Assembly: GCA_026129745.1 (NCBI GenBank)
Contig: JAHCHL010000005.1
Location: 62,001 to 126,000, forward strand
Source: Fimbriimonadales bacterium
GTDB taxonomy: Bacteria; Armatimonadota; Fimbriimonadia; Fimbriimonadales; ATM1
Reading direction: 5' to 3'
Length of the DNA stretch: 64,000 nt
Shown: positions 1 to 9,433 of the stretch, one piece after another
How the letters are laid out: each line of letters starts with the position of its first letter
Position numbering within the stretch: the first letter of the stretch is position 1
Notes under the pieces: generated by a model
Told to the model about the DNA's origin: nothing
The model's input: only the letters and a program-made list of their open reading frames with translations
Database searches by the model: none
Program-made: the position numbers and the translations under genes

Positions 1-534
1 CAAATGAGTCTGCTTGTCGATGAAGTACTTGACGATGACGCCGACGTCCGGAGCGACCTCCTCCAAAATCGTCCAGGTCTTTTCGTTCCAAACCTCATCC
101 TTGGTGATGGTTAGCTTGCTGCCGTGCATATTCGCGCCCTCGTCTGTGCTGAGTTGACGCGCGTAGTCATAAAAGCAAATCGTTTCGAGATTCGCAGGAA
201 TCACTTCCGTCATCGCGACGACGTCCCAATCTTTCGTTTCGATCACTTTTCTGTCGTCGCCGAGCGCAGCAATCTTGATGCCATCGGATACGGCCCCGAA
301 CCGAAAACGGTTCTCTTGAAACACTTCCAAATAAACTTTGTTCGCGCGCTGAAAGTCGAGCTTGACGACAAACTCCGCAAATCCATCGCGCATCTCTTGC
401 CGAACGTTCACCTCGATGCGTGCAGTCTGAGGAGTCGTGTACGCAGTCCGAAGTTTTCCAAGCAACGCTTCGACGTCCGAGGGCGGAGCATACAACGGCG
501 CGATGATGGCAGCGAGAGAAAGAAGTCCCGTCAT
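1..534 (-). CDS. LolA-like outer-membrane lipoprotein carrier, C-terminus cut off
   Basis: The reading frame is open from the ATG at 534 to the window edge (178 codons, no stop). A short hydrophobic N-terminus (MTGLLSLAAIIAPLYA) looks like a signal peptide. The rest is an alternating beta pattern (IEVNVRQEM, FVVKLDFQRANKVYLEVF, KIAALGDDRKVIE), as in LolA/LolB-type periplasmic lipoprotein-binding half-barrels. An in-frame TAA lies just upstream; a TTG two codons before the ATG is the only other start. It is divergent from the DUF192 lipoprotein at 587. The family call rests on fold-like pattern only, so an unnamed exported protein is possible. Confidence 0.55.
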   Translation of the reverse strand, partial: MTGLLSLAAIIAPLYAPPSDVEALLGKLRTAYTTPQTARIEVNVRQEMRDGFAEFVVKLDFQRANKVYLEVFQENRFRFGAVSDGIKIAALGDDRKVIETKDWDVVAMTEVIPANLETICFYDYARQLSTDEGANMHGSKLTITKDEVWNEKTWTILEEVAPDVGVIVKYFIDKQTHL

Positions 535-574
535 GATCAAAGGGTTTTACCCTCAAGCCTGACGCGCGACAAGA

Positions 575-580
575 TAGAAT
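575..580 (+). promoter_or_regulatory. -10 element TAGAAT, leaderless-type, for the DUF192 gene
   Basis: TAGAAT ends 6 nt before the GTG start at 587. Transcription would begin at or next to the start codon. No Shine-Dalgarno sequence and no clear -35 are visible. Confidence 0.5.
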
Positions 581-586
581 AGTTCC

Positions 587-1114
587 GTGAAAGGGTTCTT
601 GGCGTTCGCATGGGTGCTCGCGCTGGGTTGCGCATCTCAGTCTCCACCTCCGGAACCGAGCGCGGAAAAGCCAAATGTCGAGGTGCGCAAGCCAACCCCA
701 CCGGTAAGACCATCCGTTAGAAGGCAGCATCCCCTCGCTTCACTGGAAAAGAAGACGATCGCAATCGACAAAAAACAAATCGACGTCTACATCGCTGACT
801 CGGAAACCAAAACGACCGAAGGCCTTATGTTCATCTCGGAAGACGAGCTTGCAGATGACGAAGGCATGATCTTCATTTTCGATAAACCCGCGCCGCTTTC
901 GTTCTGGATGAGAAACACGCTCATACCGCTCGACATCGCTTACCTCGATGAAACGGGCAAGATCCTCAACATAAGAACGATGCAGCCGCTCGATGAAGAA
1001 ACGAAGCACCCGTCCGCCGGCCCAGCCAAATACGCAGTCGAAATGAAAGCAGGATGGTTCGAGAGAAACGGAATCCAACCGGGTGATCGTTTCGATCTCA
1101 GCGCGCTTCGCTAA
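587..1114 (+). CDS. DUF192-domain lipoprotein
   Basis: This 175-residue protein starts at GTG. A signal peptide ends in a lipobox (LALGC), followed by a Pro/Glu-rich linker to about residue 50 and a DUF192 domain to the C-terminus. Family landmarks are TTEGLMF, the Asp/Glu-rich stretch before MIFIFD, and FWMRNTLIPLDIAYLD. DUF192 proteins are small beta-barrel secreted or membrane-anchored proteins of unsettled biochemical role. The lipobox puts it on the outer face of a membrane. It starts 6 nt after a TAGAAT -10 box. The next gene converges on it and its stop overlaps this gene's end by 4 nt. Confidence 0.85.
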   Translation: MKGFLAFAWVLALGCASQSPPPEPSAEKPNVEVRKPTPPVRPSVRRQHPLASLEKKTIAIDKKQIDVYIADSETKTTEGLMFISEDELADDEGMIFIFDKPAPLSFWMRNTLIPLDIAYLDETGKILNIRTMQPLDEETKHPSAGPAKYAVEMKAGWFERNGIQPGDRFDLSALR

Positions 1115-2520
1115 CGAACTTCCCACTTCGTTTCGCCGGCTGAGAATCGCTTCGAAAAGGTTCTCGGCCCGATAGTGACTCGAAGCGTAAAGGGCCTCTC
1201 CGCCTTCACGGTGATAACAGGCCGCGCATCGCTCGTCTCGCGCGCAGCGGTGATCAAACTGACGTGGTTGTTTCCGAATCGTAATCGCTCGATTCCATGC
1301 CTGTCTTTGCGAGTCATTCGCCAAAGCACAGTTTCGGAACCCGCATCGACGTCGAAACCGAGCACCGCTTCGATCAAACCCGCGACGACGAGATATCCAG
1401 CGTCGAATGATGACTCACTCGAGCCAGGACTCGGAGATAGCGTCGTCGCCCCATACTCTGAGTAAAACTTGCGCTCCCGTCTCCAAGTGCGCGCCAACGC
1501 GTTCAGCATCGTCCCTGAAGCATAAGCAGCCGCGCTGAAATCGCCATGCTCGATAATCGTGCGAAGCGCAAGATACTGCAAGAGCGGCCGAACGCCCGCA
1601 TCCCCTCGAAACGTGCTCTCGAACTGAGCGACCGCCGAATAGGGAAGACGCGATCGAAACGTCTCGCCGTCGTTGAGCGACGCGACGATACGGGTCGAAT
1701 CAGGCAACTCCGGACGTTTCGTCAAAAGGCTCAACATCGGAACGATCGTCGCGACTTCCGAAGTTTCGCTCTCTTTCTCCCAAGCACGAAAAACTCCATC
1801 GCTCTCGCTCCACATCTTCGAAAGTCGCTTCGCTTCGTCAGAAGCAGCGCGACGATAGGCGGATTCCGCATCGGGCAGACCCAACTCCTTCGCGCACAGG
1901 GCAAGATAGTGCGACTCGATAAGCAGAATCGCAGACGCCTCCGCACAATCGCTTCCAGACCAACCCCCCCCTTCTGGCACGAGCGAAGCCGATTGACCGA
2001 CGCCGCGAACCCCGTCCTCGGCGGTGTATCGCGAAGTTTGCCGCGAATGAACGCGAGCGAGTTGAGAAAAGGCCTTGCCCAGCGTCGCCTTGTCACCAGA
2101 AATCTTGTAAAGCTGCCACGCCGCGAACGAACCAAACAAAGGCCTCTCCTGAACGCCGACGGGCGACCGATCCCTAAGAATCCAAAACTGCGGCAGGTTG
2201 CCCGCGCGATCCGCGAGCAAAAGATAGGCGTCCAAGCTCTCGAAAGCGCCCGTGGCTCTCCAAGCCCACCGGGTGAAAAGTGAGCCCGTCACGAGCTCCG
2301 ACGCCCCCAGCCGCCCGCCAGGAGCGTAGATCGGCGTCGGCAGACCCCCCGAAGCCTCCTCGATCACTCCCTCTCGATACGCCTCCCAAACGTGCCAGTA
2401 CATGGCCACAAGTTCAGGCTCCGCTTCCAGGATCGGCTCCGGCGTTCCGGCGCGCCAACCAAGCTGGGTGGCTGCCAATGCCGCAGCCAAAAGATGGATC
2501 ACGAAAGCATTAGACGTCAT
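1111..2520 (-). CDS. Secreted (alpha/alpha)6-barrel protein, possible glycosidase
   Basis: I start this 469-residue protein at the ATG at 2520, because MTSNAFVIHLLAAALAATQLGWRAG is a convincing signal peptide; the frame extends 21 codons further but those would cover the intergenic space. The body alternates helices with conserved aromatic and Asp/Glu residues (SLFTRWAWRATGAFESLDAYLLLAD, PLFGSFAAWQLYKISGD, GWSGSDCAEASAILL), as in six-hairpin glycosidases such as GH63/trehalase-like proteins. The C-terminus is a beta-rich tail. I see no catalytic signature that fixes a substrate. It carries a run of eight G on the coding strand (plus 1964-1971) encoding Gly-Gly-Gly. Confidence 0.5.
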   Translation of the reverse strand: MTSNAFVIHLLAAALAATQLGWRAGTPEPILEAEPELVAMYWHVWEAYREGVIEEASGGLPTPIYAPGGRLGASELVTGSLFTRWAWRATGAFESLDAYLLLADRAGNLPQFWILRDRSPVGVQERPLFGSFAAWQLYKISGDKATLGKAFSQLARVHSRQTSRYTAEDGVRGVGQSASLVPEGGGWSGSDCAEASAILLIESHYLALCAKELGLPDAESAYRRAASDEAKRLSKMWSESDGVFRAWEKESETSEVATIVPMLSLLTKRPELPDSTRIVASLNDGETFRSRLPYSAVAQFESTFRGDAGVRPLLQYLALRTIIEHGDFSAAAYASGTMLNALARTWRRERKFYSEYGATTLSPSPGSSESSFDAGYLVVAGLIEAVLGFDVDAGSETVLWRMTRKDRHGIERLRFGNNHVSLITAARETSDARPVITVKAERPFTLRVTIGPRTFSKRFSAGETKWEVR

Positions 2521-2573
2521 CTGCGGCCAAAATGTGGGGAAGTCGCCATCGAAAGCGACAGCCTTATCGCTGC

Positions 2574-3308
2574 ATGGACGCATTCACAAAGATCGCGCCG
2601 CATTACGAACTGCTCATGCAGGGCGTGCCATACAGGATGTGGATCAGCTATCTGAAACTCATTTGGACGAAACTCGAAGTGGAGCCTCAGCGCGTTCTCG
2701 AAGTCGCGTGTGGAACCGGAAAACTCTGCAGAATGCTCGCCGAAGAAGGCTTCGAAATGACGGGTGTCGACATCTCGCCCCAAATGATCGAAGCGGCGAT
2801 TCAACGGTCGGCAAAAGAAGGACTGCAGATCAGATTCGAAACGCAAGATGCTTCGAAACTCAACTTGGACACGCAGTTCGATGCCGCATTCTCGTTCTTC
2901 GACAGTCTCAATAACATCCTCGAACTCGACGACTTCCGTTCGGCATTGCGCCATGTGAGAAATCATCTCGCTCCTGGCTCCCCATTCCTATTCGATCTGA
3001 ACACGGCGTACGCATTTCAAAAGAAAATGTTCGACCAAACGAACCTCAAGCCGACCGAAGAGCTTCGCTACAAATGGGTCGGTCATTGGGACGAAGCGAC
3101 TCGCATCTGCCGAATCGAAATGGACTTCTGGCATCGCGGCGAGCACTTCACAGAAACACACGTCCAGCGCGCTTACTCGGAAGAGGAAGTCCGTTCCGCA
3201 ATGACGGATTCAGGATTCGTGCGCGTCCAGATCTTCAACGCATACACGCTCGAATCGCCAAAAAGGTCGAGCGACAGAATTCACGTGCTGGGCGTCGCCA
3301 CCGGCTGA
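2574..3308 (+). CDS. Class I SAM-dependent methyltransferase
   Basis: This 244-residue cytoplasmic protein has motif I VLEVACGTGK at residues 41-50 and the acidic ribose-binding strand end MTGVDIS about 20 residues later. A DAAFSFFDSLNNI motif IV and the following helices are typical of the Methyltransf_25/SAM fold. The start is the ATG giving MDAFTKIAPHYELLM, the usual beginning of this family; the longer frame would run into the upstream divergent gene. The substrate is unknown. It converges on the EAL/HDOD gene with no spacer. Confidence 0.85.
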   Translation: MDAFTKIAPHYELLMQGVPYRMWISYLKLIWTKLEVEPQRVLEVACGTGKLCRMLAEEGFEMTGVDISPQMIEAAIQRSAKEGLQIRFETQDASKLNLDTQFDAAFSFFDSLNNILELDDFRSALRHVRNHLAPGSPFLFDLNTAYAFQKKMFDQTNLKPTEELRYKWVGHWDEATRICRIEMDFWHRGEHFTETHVQRAYSEEEVRSAMTDSGFVRVQIFNAYTLESPKRSSDRIHVLGVATG

Positions 3309-4562
3309 TTACGCCGCGGCTTCCAAGTTGGTTTCCGCAGCCCAGGCAATCGCCGTGCGATAGGCCGAAGAAATCTCATGCTCAGAAAGTTCGCGAAAGC
3401 GTGCGTGCTCGAAGTCGCCCTTCTCGTGGTTCCGAACGCACTGCAACGCAAGATACAGCGGCGATTCCGCGTTCGTGCCCATTAGCGATTCCTTGATCTC
3501 TTCTTCGAGCGGCAAATCCTTAAGCACCTCTTCCATCGGAACGTCCATCACCGCATCGAGAATCGAAAATAGGCCTGTCGTGAAAAACCGCTCCGGCATC
3601 ACTTCGTGCGCAGCAGCAGCCAATAGCTCGCACATCTTCGCACGTTCCACGGCGAGGCGAAGCAAATGCGAAGGTTTGTTTCCTTTGTCGGCCATCGCCA
3701 TCAAACAGCCCAACGCAGCAACGCGCCGAACGCCGAGAAACAGCAGCGCTTGACGAATCGTTGCGATCGGTGCATCCAATCCAAGTTGCGCGCTTCGGAT
3801 GAATCGCAAAAGTCGATGCGCCAAACCCACGTCTCTGGTAACGATCTGCTCCAAATCGGAATAGCTGACATTCGGATCCTGAAGCTTCTGTAACAAATTG
3901 AGCAACGTCGCGCGATTGGCCCTCACTTCGCGACCGCGCATCACGTCCGGCTGGCATAGAAAGTATCCCTGAAACAGATCGAACCCCAAGCCCCTGCAAA
4001 GGCGCAACGCCTTGTAGTCCTCCACCTTTTCAGCCAACAGCTGCCGTCCGGGCGCACGGCAGAGCCGAACTTGCCGCGCCAACAAAGAGGACGTTTCGTG
4101 AGCCAGAACATCGATCTTCACGATGTCCGCTACGGAAAGAAGTTCATCCCTTCCTGCACCGGCGATAAAGTCGTCGACCGCGATCCGATAGCCCGCGCTT
4201 CGCAACCCGCGCAATGTCTCAATAATCGCAGGAGTCGCGGGAACGGTCTCTAATACCTCCAGAACAACCGACTTCTTGGGCAACAGTTCGACCTGGCCGC
4301 TGGCAATAAGCTCTTCCGACAAGTTGATGAAAGCCGGCTTGTCCCCGGCAAGTTCTGAAATCCCAAACCCGACTAACGCATTGAGAATGGCTCGCGCGGA
4401 GTCCGAAGCACCAAGCTCAGCCCCATTCGATTGAGACCCTCGATACAGCAACTCATAACCAACCACGCCGAGCCTCCGGTCATAAACCGGTTGCCTTGCC
4501 ATCGATATCTCTTCAAGAAGGGGGTGCTCGGTAGACTGGGGCATCTTCTGCGTCCTATTCAT
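3309..4562 (-). CDS. EAL plus HDOD two-domain signalling protein (YuxH type)
   Basis: The 417-residue protein has an EAL-type domain over about residues 20-210 and an HDOD domain over about 210-400. EAL landmarks are present in altered form: YELLYR instead of EALLR, FINLSEEL, VLEVLETV, VDDFIAGAGRDE and KID. The loss of the canonical EAL triplet and of the DFG(T)G loop fits the YuxH subfamily, which is generally thought to be non-enzymatic and to act through protein contacts. It is the last gene of the sbcD-sbcC-lipoprotein unit, 30 nt after the lipoprotein. Met21 is an alternative start. Confidence 0.85.
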   Translation of the reverse strand: MNRTQKMPQSTEHPLLEEISMARQPVYDRRLGVVGYELLYRGSQSNGAELGASDSARAILNALVGFGISELAGDKPAFINLSEELIASGQVELLPKKSVVLEVLETVPATPAIIETLRGLRSAGYRIAVDDFIAGAGRDELLSVADIVKIDVLAHETSSLLARQVRLCRAPGRQLLAEKVEDYKALRLCRGLGFDLFQGYFLCQPDVMRGREVRANRATLLNLLQKLQDPNVSYSDLEQIVTRDVGLAHRLLRFIRSAQLGLDAPIATIRQALLFLGVRRVAALGCLMAMADKGNKPSHLLRLAVERAKMCELLAAAAHEVMPERFFTTGLFSILDAVMDVPMEEVLKDLPLEEEIKESLMGTNAESPLYLALQCVRNHEKGDFEHARFRELSEHEISSAYRTAIAWAAETNLEAAA

Positions 4563-4592
4563 TTTCGGAGCGGACGACGCCCAATCTCAGGC

Positions 4593-4976
4593 TCAAAGCC
4601 CCCAGTCTTCGGCAATCTCCTTGGGAACCCCGTACTCGGCGCCCGCACCCACCAGCGCTGTTCCAAACGTGAGTACCTTCCAAGCCTCGCCCTCCTGGCG
4701 AAGCAAAACGAAAATCGGATCCAGCTTGCCCCCCTCGGCTTCGGCCTCGGCCAGCGCGAACTCACCGCGCACGTCGAGCTTCGTCAGCCTCAATCGGTGA
4801 GCGCGGAGCTCTGAGTTGGACGCCAGAGCGGCCTCGATCGCAGGGTCCCGGGGACGCTCCTGAACGGCTGCAGGTGGCCCGTCCAAACCCCGAATGACCC
4901 CATCGCTCTCCGCGTCCTCGCCGCTCCCGCAGCCGATCGCGATCACAGCAATGCAAATAACGACAACCGCTCGCAT
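4593..4976 (-). CDS. Small lipoprotein of unknown function
   Basis: This 127-residue protein has a signal peptide with a lipobox ending in Cys16 (AIGC), followed by a Gly/Asp/Ser linker. The rest is soluble, acidic and mixed alpha/beta, with a stretch (DPIFVLLRQEGEAWKVLTFG) that resembles a small beta-sandwich subunit. I do not recognise a family. It sits 18 nt behind sbcC, so it is probably cotranscribed with a DNA-repair pair, although the lipobox places it outside the cytoplasm. Confidence 0.6.
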   Translation of the reverse strand: MRAVVVICIAVIAIGCGSGEDAESDGVIRGLDGPPAAVQERPRDPAIEAALASNSELRAHRLRLTKLDVRGEFALAEAEAEGGKLDPIFVLLRQEGEAWKVLTFGTALVGAGAEYGVPKEIAEDWGL

Positions 4977-4994
4977 ACTCGAAAGTGTGGCACG

Positions 4995-7376
4995 TCAAGC
5001 CACAGGGAAGAGGTCATCGGCGACCGCCTCTGACACCGTGCTCTCGCGGGCGATCGGATCGTACCGAACCGACAGACACCGATCCGCTGCGTCGTTGATC
5101 GAGTCGATATGGCTGATCACGATGATCTGATCGAACAAGTCGCGCATCGCATTCAACTGAGTGATCACGTTTGAGCGCCGTTCTGCATCGAGAGAACCGA
5201 AAACCTCGTCAAGCAGCAAAAGGCTCATCGGCTGCCCGCTCCGTTCCTGAATGAGCTGCGCCAGCGCAAGCCGGAGCGAAAGTGCAACGATATCCTCTTC
5301 GCCGCCACTGATGACATCCTTTTCGACGCTGTCGTCGAGAACTTTCGCCTCATAACGGTCGCTCAGTTTCAGCGCAATATAGCGCCCCCCCGAAAGGGTC
5401 GTAAGATTGTTGGATGCCAATTGCTCGAGCAAGGGCCTCGTCCGCTGATTGAGCGCCTCCCGCAAGTCGGTAAGAGCAGAACTGACTTCATGGTAAAGCC
5501 TTGCTTCCGACTTCAAGTTTTGGATCAGTTTCTTCTTTGCCTTCACATCAGCCGCCGCTTCCTCCAATTCATTCAAATGTTTCTGCTGCAAGTCCAGCAT
5601 TTCCTGCGCCTGCTTCTCGAAAGCCCTGACTTCGGTTAGTGCGGCGATCAGCCCCTCAGCTTCCGCAGTGGCCTGTGCAACCAACTCGCTGTCCCCACTC
5701 TTGTAGCCCAACTCCTCCAGCCGTTGTTCGAACGTTGTTAGCTCCTCCTGCGCCTCCGCAAACGCACTTCTCGCACCTTGCAACGCCAGTTCCGCAGCGA
5801 TCAGCTCATCGTCCGCGCCCTCGAGCGATGCGTACTCGATGTAGGCCCCATGCAAAGAGTCCATCTCTTTCTGCGTTGCCTCGATCTCAGTCGGATTTGG
5901 AGGCTCGGGCAACTCGGACAAACTCGCCTCTTCATCCGCAATCTCCATAAGAAGCGAGTCCAACTCCCTCTTCAAATCGGATGCTCTTCTAAGAGTTGCA
6001 TTCGCATTGTCGAGCGCCTGCTTTGCAATCGCAAAACGTTTTTCTGCCTCAATAGCGTCGCCTTTGTCATTGCTGACAGATTCCAGCAAGCGTCTCTTTT
6101 CATCGACATTTTGTTGGGCACGGGTCGCCTTGTTACGTGCATCAGCGATAACACCGCTCTTATCTTCGGTCCAATCCATCCCACATGTCGGACACGTTCC
6201 GTTCTTCTTGAACTCCTCCAACTTGACTAACTGCGCCTGCATCACGTCCGCTTCCGCAATCGCCTTCGCAAGCTCCGATTCCGCGCTCTGCCTGCGATCG
6301 TTCCACTCCTTCAGAAGCGCACGCTCAGCCTCTGACGCCTCGGAGGCCTCTCTCACGATGTCCTGATGCGTCTCGTCATCGACTTCTTTGCGCAGCTTCC
6401 CAATCTCCTCCGCGACTTGTTCCGCACGCTTTCTCTTTGCGTCGATCGCAGCACCGATCTTCGTTCGCTCCATCGACTTCTGCTGCAAGCTAACAAGCTC
6501 TTGATGCCGGCTGTGCAGCGACACGTACCTGGATGCATCCGCCAAAAGTTCACGGCGCCGATTCACACTCGCGCGCCGCTTCTCCACGTGATCGGTTGCG
6601 GCCTTAACTTGCTGCGTAAGGTTCGCAATGAGAGCTTCACGCTCCTTGATGCGAACGATCAGCGTTGATGCTTCCCTCGCATGTTCCAGTCTTTCGCTTG
6701 CGCCCTCGCTGGCCTTGGTCGCATCCTCCAACTTCTTGATGGCTGCTTGGTGACGATCCGTTGCCGCTTTCGCATCGTTCCTCGCACTTTCAAGCGCGGC
6801 GACGATTCCGGATTGAGCCTCGACACCCTCTTCCATCCCTTTCGCCTGGTCCGCTGCCGCCTTTGCTTGGTCCTTCGCGACCTTCGCAGCGGCGCGAATC
6901 CGGTCGAAACCAAGCATCCGCGCCAACTCCTCCTGCTGCCTCCCGGCAGTCCGAAACTTGAGAAACGTCAGGTCCTTCTGCTCCGTGCAGAAGCTGTTCT
7001 TGAATTGCTCGTAAGTCAAACCGAGCAATCGCGTGACTTCTTGGGTCACTTCCCGAAGCGATGTGGCACGAACCTGCTTCTCCGCACCCAACAGAACGAG
7101 AGAAGCGTTCGTCAGGCTCCGTTCGACGCGCCACTCTTGATCGCCGATCAAAAAAGTGAGCGAAACCGACGTGCTCGATTTCCCCTCGGCTCCAATCCTC
7201 CGCAGCGTCTCCTTCGTCTGTCTTTGCTCCCCATACAAAGCCCACCCGATCGCTTCGATGATCGTCGTCTTTCCGCTCCCGTTCGAACCGACGATCGCAG
7301 TCAGCCCGCGCTCGAACTCGATCTCCGCTTCACGAAATTGCCGAAAGTCTCTAATCGAGAGGCGCTTCAGGATCAT
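4995..7376 (-). CDS. sbcC: SbcC/Rad50-type exonuclease subunit ATPase
   Basis: The 793-residue protein has Walker A GSNGSGKTT at residues 30-38, two long coiled-coil arms, a zinc hook CPTC near residue 395, and a C-terminal ABC signature SGGEEDIVALSLR followed by Walker B LLLLDEVFGSLD. With SbcD it forms the double-strand-break and hairpin-processing nuclease. It overlaps the sbcD stop by 26 nt, so the two are translationally coupled. It is shorter than E. coli SbcC (about 1050) and closer in size to archaeal or Thermotoga Rad50. A run of seven G on the coding strand (plus 5385-5391) lies near the 3' end. Confidence 0.95.
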   Translation of the reverse strand: MILKRLSIRDFRQFREAEIEFERGLTAIVGSNGSGKTTIIEAIGWALYGEQRQTKETLRRIGAEGKSSTSVSLTFLIGDQEWRVERSLTNASLVLLGAEKQVRATSLREVTQEVTRLLGLTYEQFKNSFCTEQKDLTFLKFRTAGRQQEELARMLGFDRIRAAAKVAKDQAKAAADQAKGMEEGVEAQSGIVAALESARNDAKAATDRHQAAIKKLEDATKASEGASERLEHAREASTLIVRIKEREALIANLTQQVKAATDHVEKRRASVNRRRELLADASRYVSLHSRHQELVSLQQKSMERTKIGAAIDAKRKRAEQVAEEIGKLRKEVDDETHQDIVREASEASEAERALLKEWNDRRQSAESELAKAIAEADVMQAQLVKLEEFKKNGTCPTCGMDWTEDKSGVIADARNKATRAQQNVDEKRRLLESVSNDKGDAIEAEKRFAIAKQALDNANATLRRASDLKRELDSLLMEIADEEASLSELPEPPNPTEIEATQKEMDSLHGAYIEYASLEGADDELIAAELALQGARSAFAEAQEELTTFEQRLEELGYKSGDSELVAQATAEAEGLIAALTEVRAFEKQAQEMLDLQQKHLNELEEAAADVKAKKKLIQNLKSEARLYHEVSSALTDLREALNQRTRPLLEQLASNNLTTLSGGRYIALKLSDRYEAKVLDDSVEKDVISGGEEDIVALSLRLALAQLIQERSGQPMSLLLLDEVFGSLDAERRSNVITQLNAMRDLFDQIIVISHIDSINDAADRCLSVRYDPIARESTVSEAVADDLFPVA

Positions 7377-8490
7377 CCTGCACCTCCATCAGAATCCTTG
7401 TCCCTGCACTGATGAGCGCGTCGCGGTCGATGTCCGCCGGAAGATCGCGCCTGCGAACGAACTCCGACCACTCCTCTTCGAGCGATCCCCCCCCTCGCGG
7501 CAAATAGCCGCCTTCGACAGCCTCGATCTGAATGTCGAGACGATAGTGCGTGCATCTCAAACGAATGGCGCGAAGGGTCGCCGATGGAATGTCGGCGCGA
7601 ACGGCGGAATGAACGTTCAGCAACCGCTGCCGGACGATCGGAAAGTCCCCCATGATTGCGCCGGCGCAAGCTTCTAAGGCGTCGCCGATCTCCTTTCCAG
7701 TCAAACCCTTTGCGTCGATGGGAGGCAAATCGATCGCCGCCCGCACAGGTTCGACCGGTACAAACTCAATTTGATGCGAATCGAGATCGACCAGAAACCA
7801 GCCTTTCTCGATGCCGATCTCTTCCCAAATGTTCGAACTCGTGTAATCGGTCGACCCGGAATAGGCCGCATTCTCTGCGATCCTCTTTCGAATGTGATAG
7901 TCGCCCAGCGCGACGTAATCCCAATCGCTGGGGTTGAATTCGCTGAGCGCAAAGTATGAGTGCGCAAGCTCCAAGGAAGCGTCCAAGCCGTGGGCTGCCA
8001 AAACACTCCGCTTCTCCCTTCCGCTCGGACTGAAAGCGCGGCCGGCGCGAGACCCCAAGCCCCTGGTCGGAACCGCGAGCACTTCGATACCCGGTACCGC
8101 CAAAGAGCACGCCTCGTCGATCGCGACATAAACGCCGTCGACAAGGCCGCCGCCGGCCGGAGTTCCGAACAGCCGCAGAATGCACCCGGCATCCTGGCTC
8201 TTCGGCGTCTCATGGTTCCCGGCAACGATCACGAATGGCCGATAACCTCGCTTCCGCTGAAACTCCGACAACCGCGCAACCGCTCCCACAATCGTGTGGT
8301 TGCTCGGTCTCACCACATCGAAAAAGTCCCCCGTGTGCAACACCACATCCGGATCGTAGTCCGAAATCGACGCGAGCACCCTGTCGAAAGTCCCGAGTAC
8401 GTCCGCCTCCCTTTGGTTCCAGCCGTGTTCGCTTTGGCGCGAATAGGCGCGAAAGCCCAAGTGGGTGTCGCTGAAGTGTGCGATCCTCAT
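7351..8490 (-). CDS. sbcD: SbcD/Mre11-type exonuclease subunit
   Basis: The 379-residue metallophosphoesterase has all the usual metal-binding motifs: FSDTHLG (Asp8, His10), HTGDFFD, AGNHE, and GDYH in place of GHxH. The C-terminal third is the capping region. It is the nuclease partner of the downstream SbcC and overlaps it by 26 nt. The unit is divergent from the PD40 lipoprotein at 8576. A TACAAT hexamer about 12 nt before the start could be its -10 box. A run of eight G on the coding strand lies at plus 7487-7494. Confidence 0.95.
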   Translation of the reverse strand: MRIAHFSDTHLGFRAYSRQSEHGWNQREADVLGTFDRVLASISDYDPDVVLHTGDFFDVVRPSNHTIVGAVARLSEFQRKRGYRPFVIVAGNHETPKSQDAGCILRLFGTPAGGGLVDGVYVAIDEACSLAVPGIEVLAVPTRGLGSRAGRAFSPSGREKRSVLAAHGLDASLELAHSYFALSEFNPSDWDYVALGDYHIRKRIAENAAYSGSTDYTSSNIWEEIGIEKGWFLVDLDSHQIEFVPVEPVRAAIDLPPIDAKGLTGKEIGDALEACAGAIMGDFPIVRQRLLNVHSAVRADIPSATLRAIRLRCTHYRLDIQIEAVEGGYLPRGGGSLEEEWSEFVRRRDLPADIDRDALISAGTRILMEVQDDPEAPLD

Positions 8491-8530
8491 GCGCGGGCCG
8501 CGATTGTACCGAGTGCCCGGACCAAAGCCA

Positions 8531-8539
8531 TGCTAGAAT
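8531..8539 (+). promoter_or_regulatory. Extended -10 promoter TGCTAGAAT
   Basis: TG-N-TAGAAT sits 36 nt before the ATG at 8576, giving a leader of roughly 30 nt. An AAGGA-type Shine-Dalgarno lies just before that ATG. No good -35 is seen, as is usual for extended -10 promoters. Confidence 0.5.
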
Positions 8540-8575
8540 GACACGCCAGGCATAGTGGCAGTCTAAGGAAAAGGA

Positions 8576-9433
8576 ATGATCAAGAAACTCTTCGCCGCGT
8601 TGATGGTTGCGTCGCTCATGACTCTGTTCGGGTGCGATTCAGGTGTTCCCGACGTGTCCAGAATCGTCTTCGTGTCGGACCGCGATGGAAACTTCGAAAT
8701 CTACATCATGAACGGCGAAGGTGGAAACCAAACCAACCTGACGAACGATCCCGCAAACGACATCCTCGGTGGCGTTTCCCCGGACGGTGAGCGCATCGTC
8801 TTCGCATCCAACCGGTCTGGCACATTCCAAATTTATTCGATGAGAGTCAACGGCACGGACATCAGAAGACTCACCGACAACGCATTCAACGATACGGATC
8901 CCTCCTATCATCCCAATGGAGACTTCATCGTGTTCGCCTCCGACCGAGAAGGCCCCACGCAGATCTTTCGCATGCGAATCGATGGCTCATCGGTCACCCG
9001 CTTAACGACAAGCGCAGGCGACGACATCGCGCCCCGATACAGCCCTGGAGGAACGAACATCGTCTTCGTCTCGACTCGTGACGGCAATCACGAAATCTAT
9101 AAAATGAAGAACGACGGAACACAAGTTCAAAGGTTGACGGACAACGCCATCGACGACGTGACGCCGATGTTCTCGAGAGCCGGTGGCAAAATCATCTGGA
9201 CGCGCGATGGCCAAATCTTTCTAATGAACGTCGACGGGACGAATCAAGTGCAGCACTATTTCGGCGCAGGCCAGAATTTTCATCCGGAATTCAGCAGAAC
9301 CGGCTCACAAATCATCTTCGTCAGCGACAGATCGGGCTCGGCGGAAATCTACAAAATGTTTACGAACACGGCCAACGAATCGCAATTGACGTTCGGACCC
9401 GGCAACAACTTCCTCCCAAAAGCGGTCAAGTAA
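8576..9433 (+). CDS. PD40 (TolB-like) beta-propeller lipoprotein
   Basis: This 285-residue protein has a lipobox ending in Cys20 (LFGC) and then six PD40/WD40-like blades, each carrying a variant of VFVSDRDGNFEIYIMNxDG. One blade is shortened (WTRDGQIFLMNVDG). This is the propeller half of TolB without its N-terminal domain. Stand-alone PD40 proteins are anchored periplasmic or surface binding proteins; no tol/pal genes are near, so I do not call it TolB. It has a good AAGGA ribosome site. It converges on the pseudopilin-like gene with abutting stops. Confidence 0.85.
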   Translation: MIKKLFAALMVASLMTLFGCDSGVPDVSRIVFVSDRDGNFEIYIMNGEGGNQTNLTNDPANDILGGVSPDGERIVFASNRSGTFQIYSMRVNGTDIRRLTDNAFNDTDPSYHPNGDFIVFASDREGPTQIFRMRIDGSSVTRLTTSAGDDIAPRYSPGGTNIVFVSTRDGNHEIYKMKNDGTQVQRLTDNAIDDVTPMFSRAGGKIIWTRDGQIFLMNVDGTNQVQHYFGAGQNFHPEFSRTGSQIIFVSDRSGSAEIYKMFTNTANESQLTFGPGNNFLPKAVK

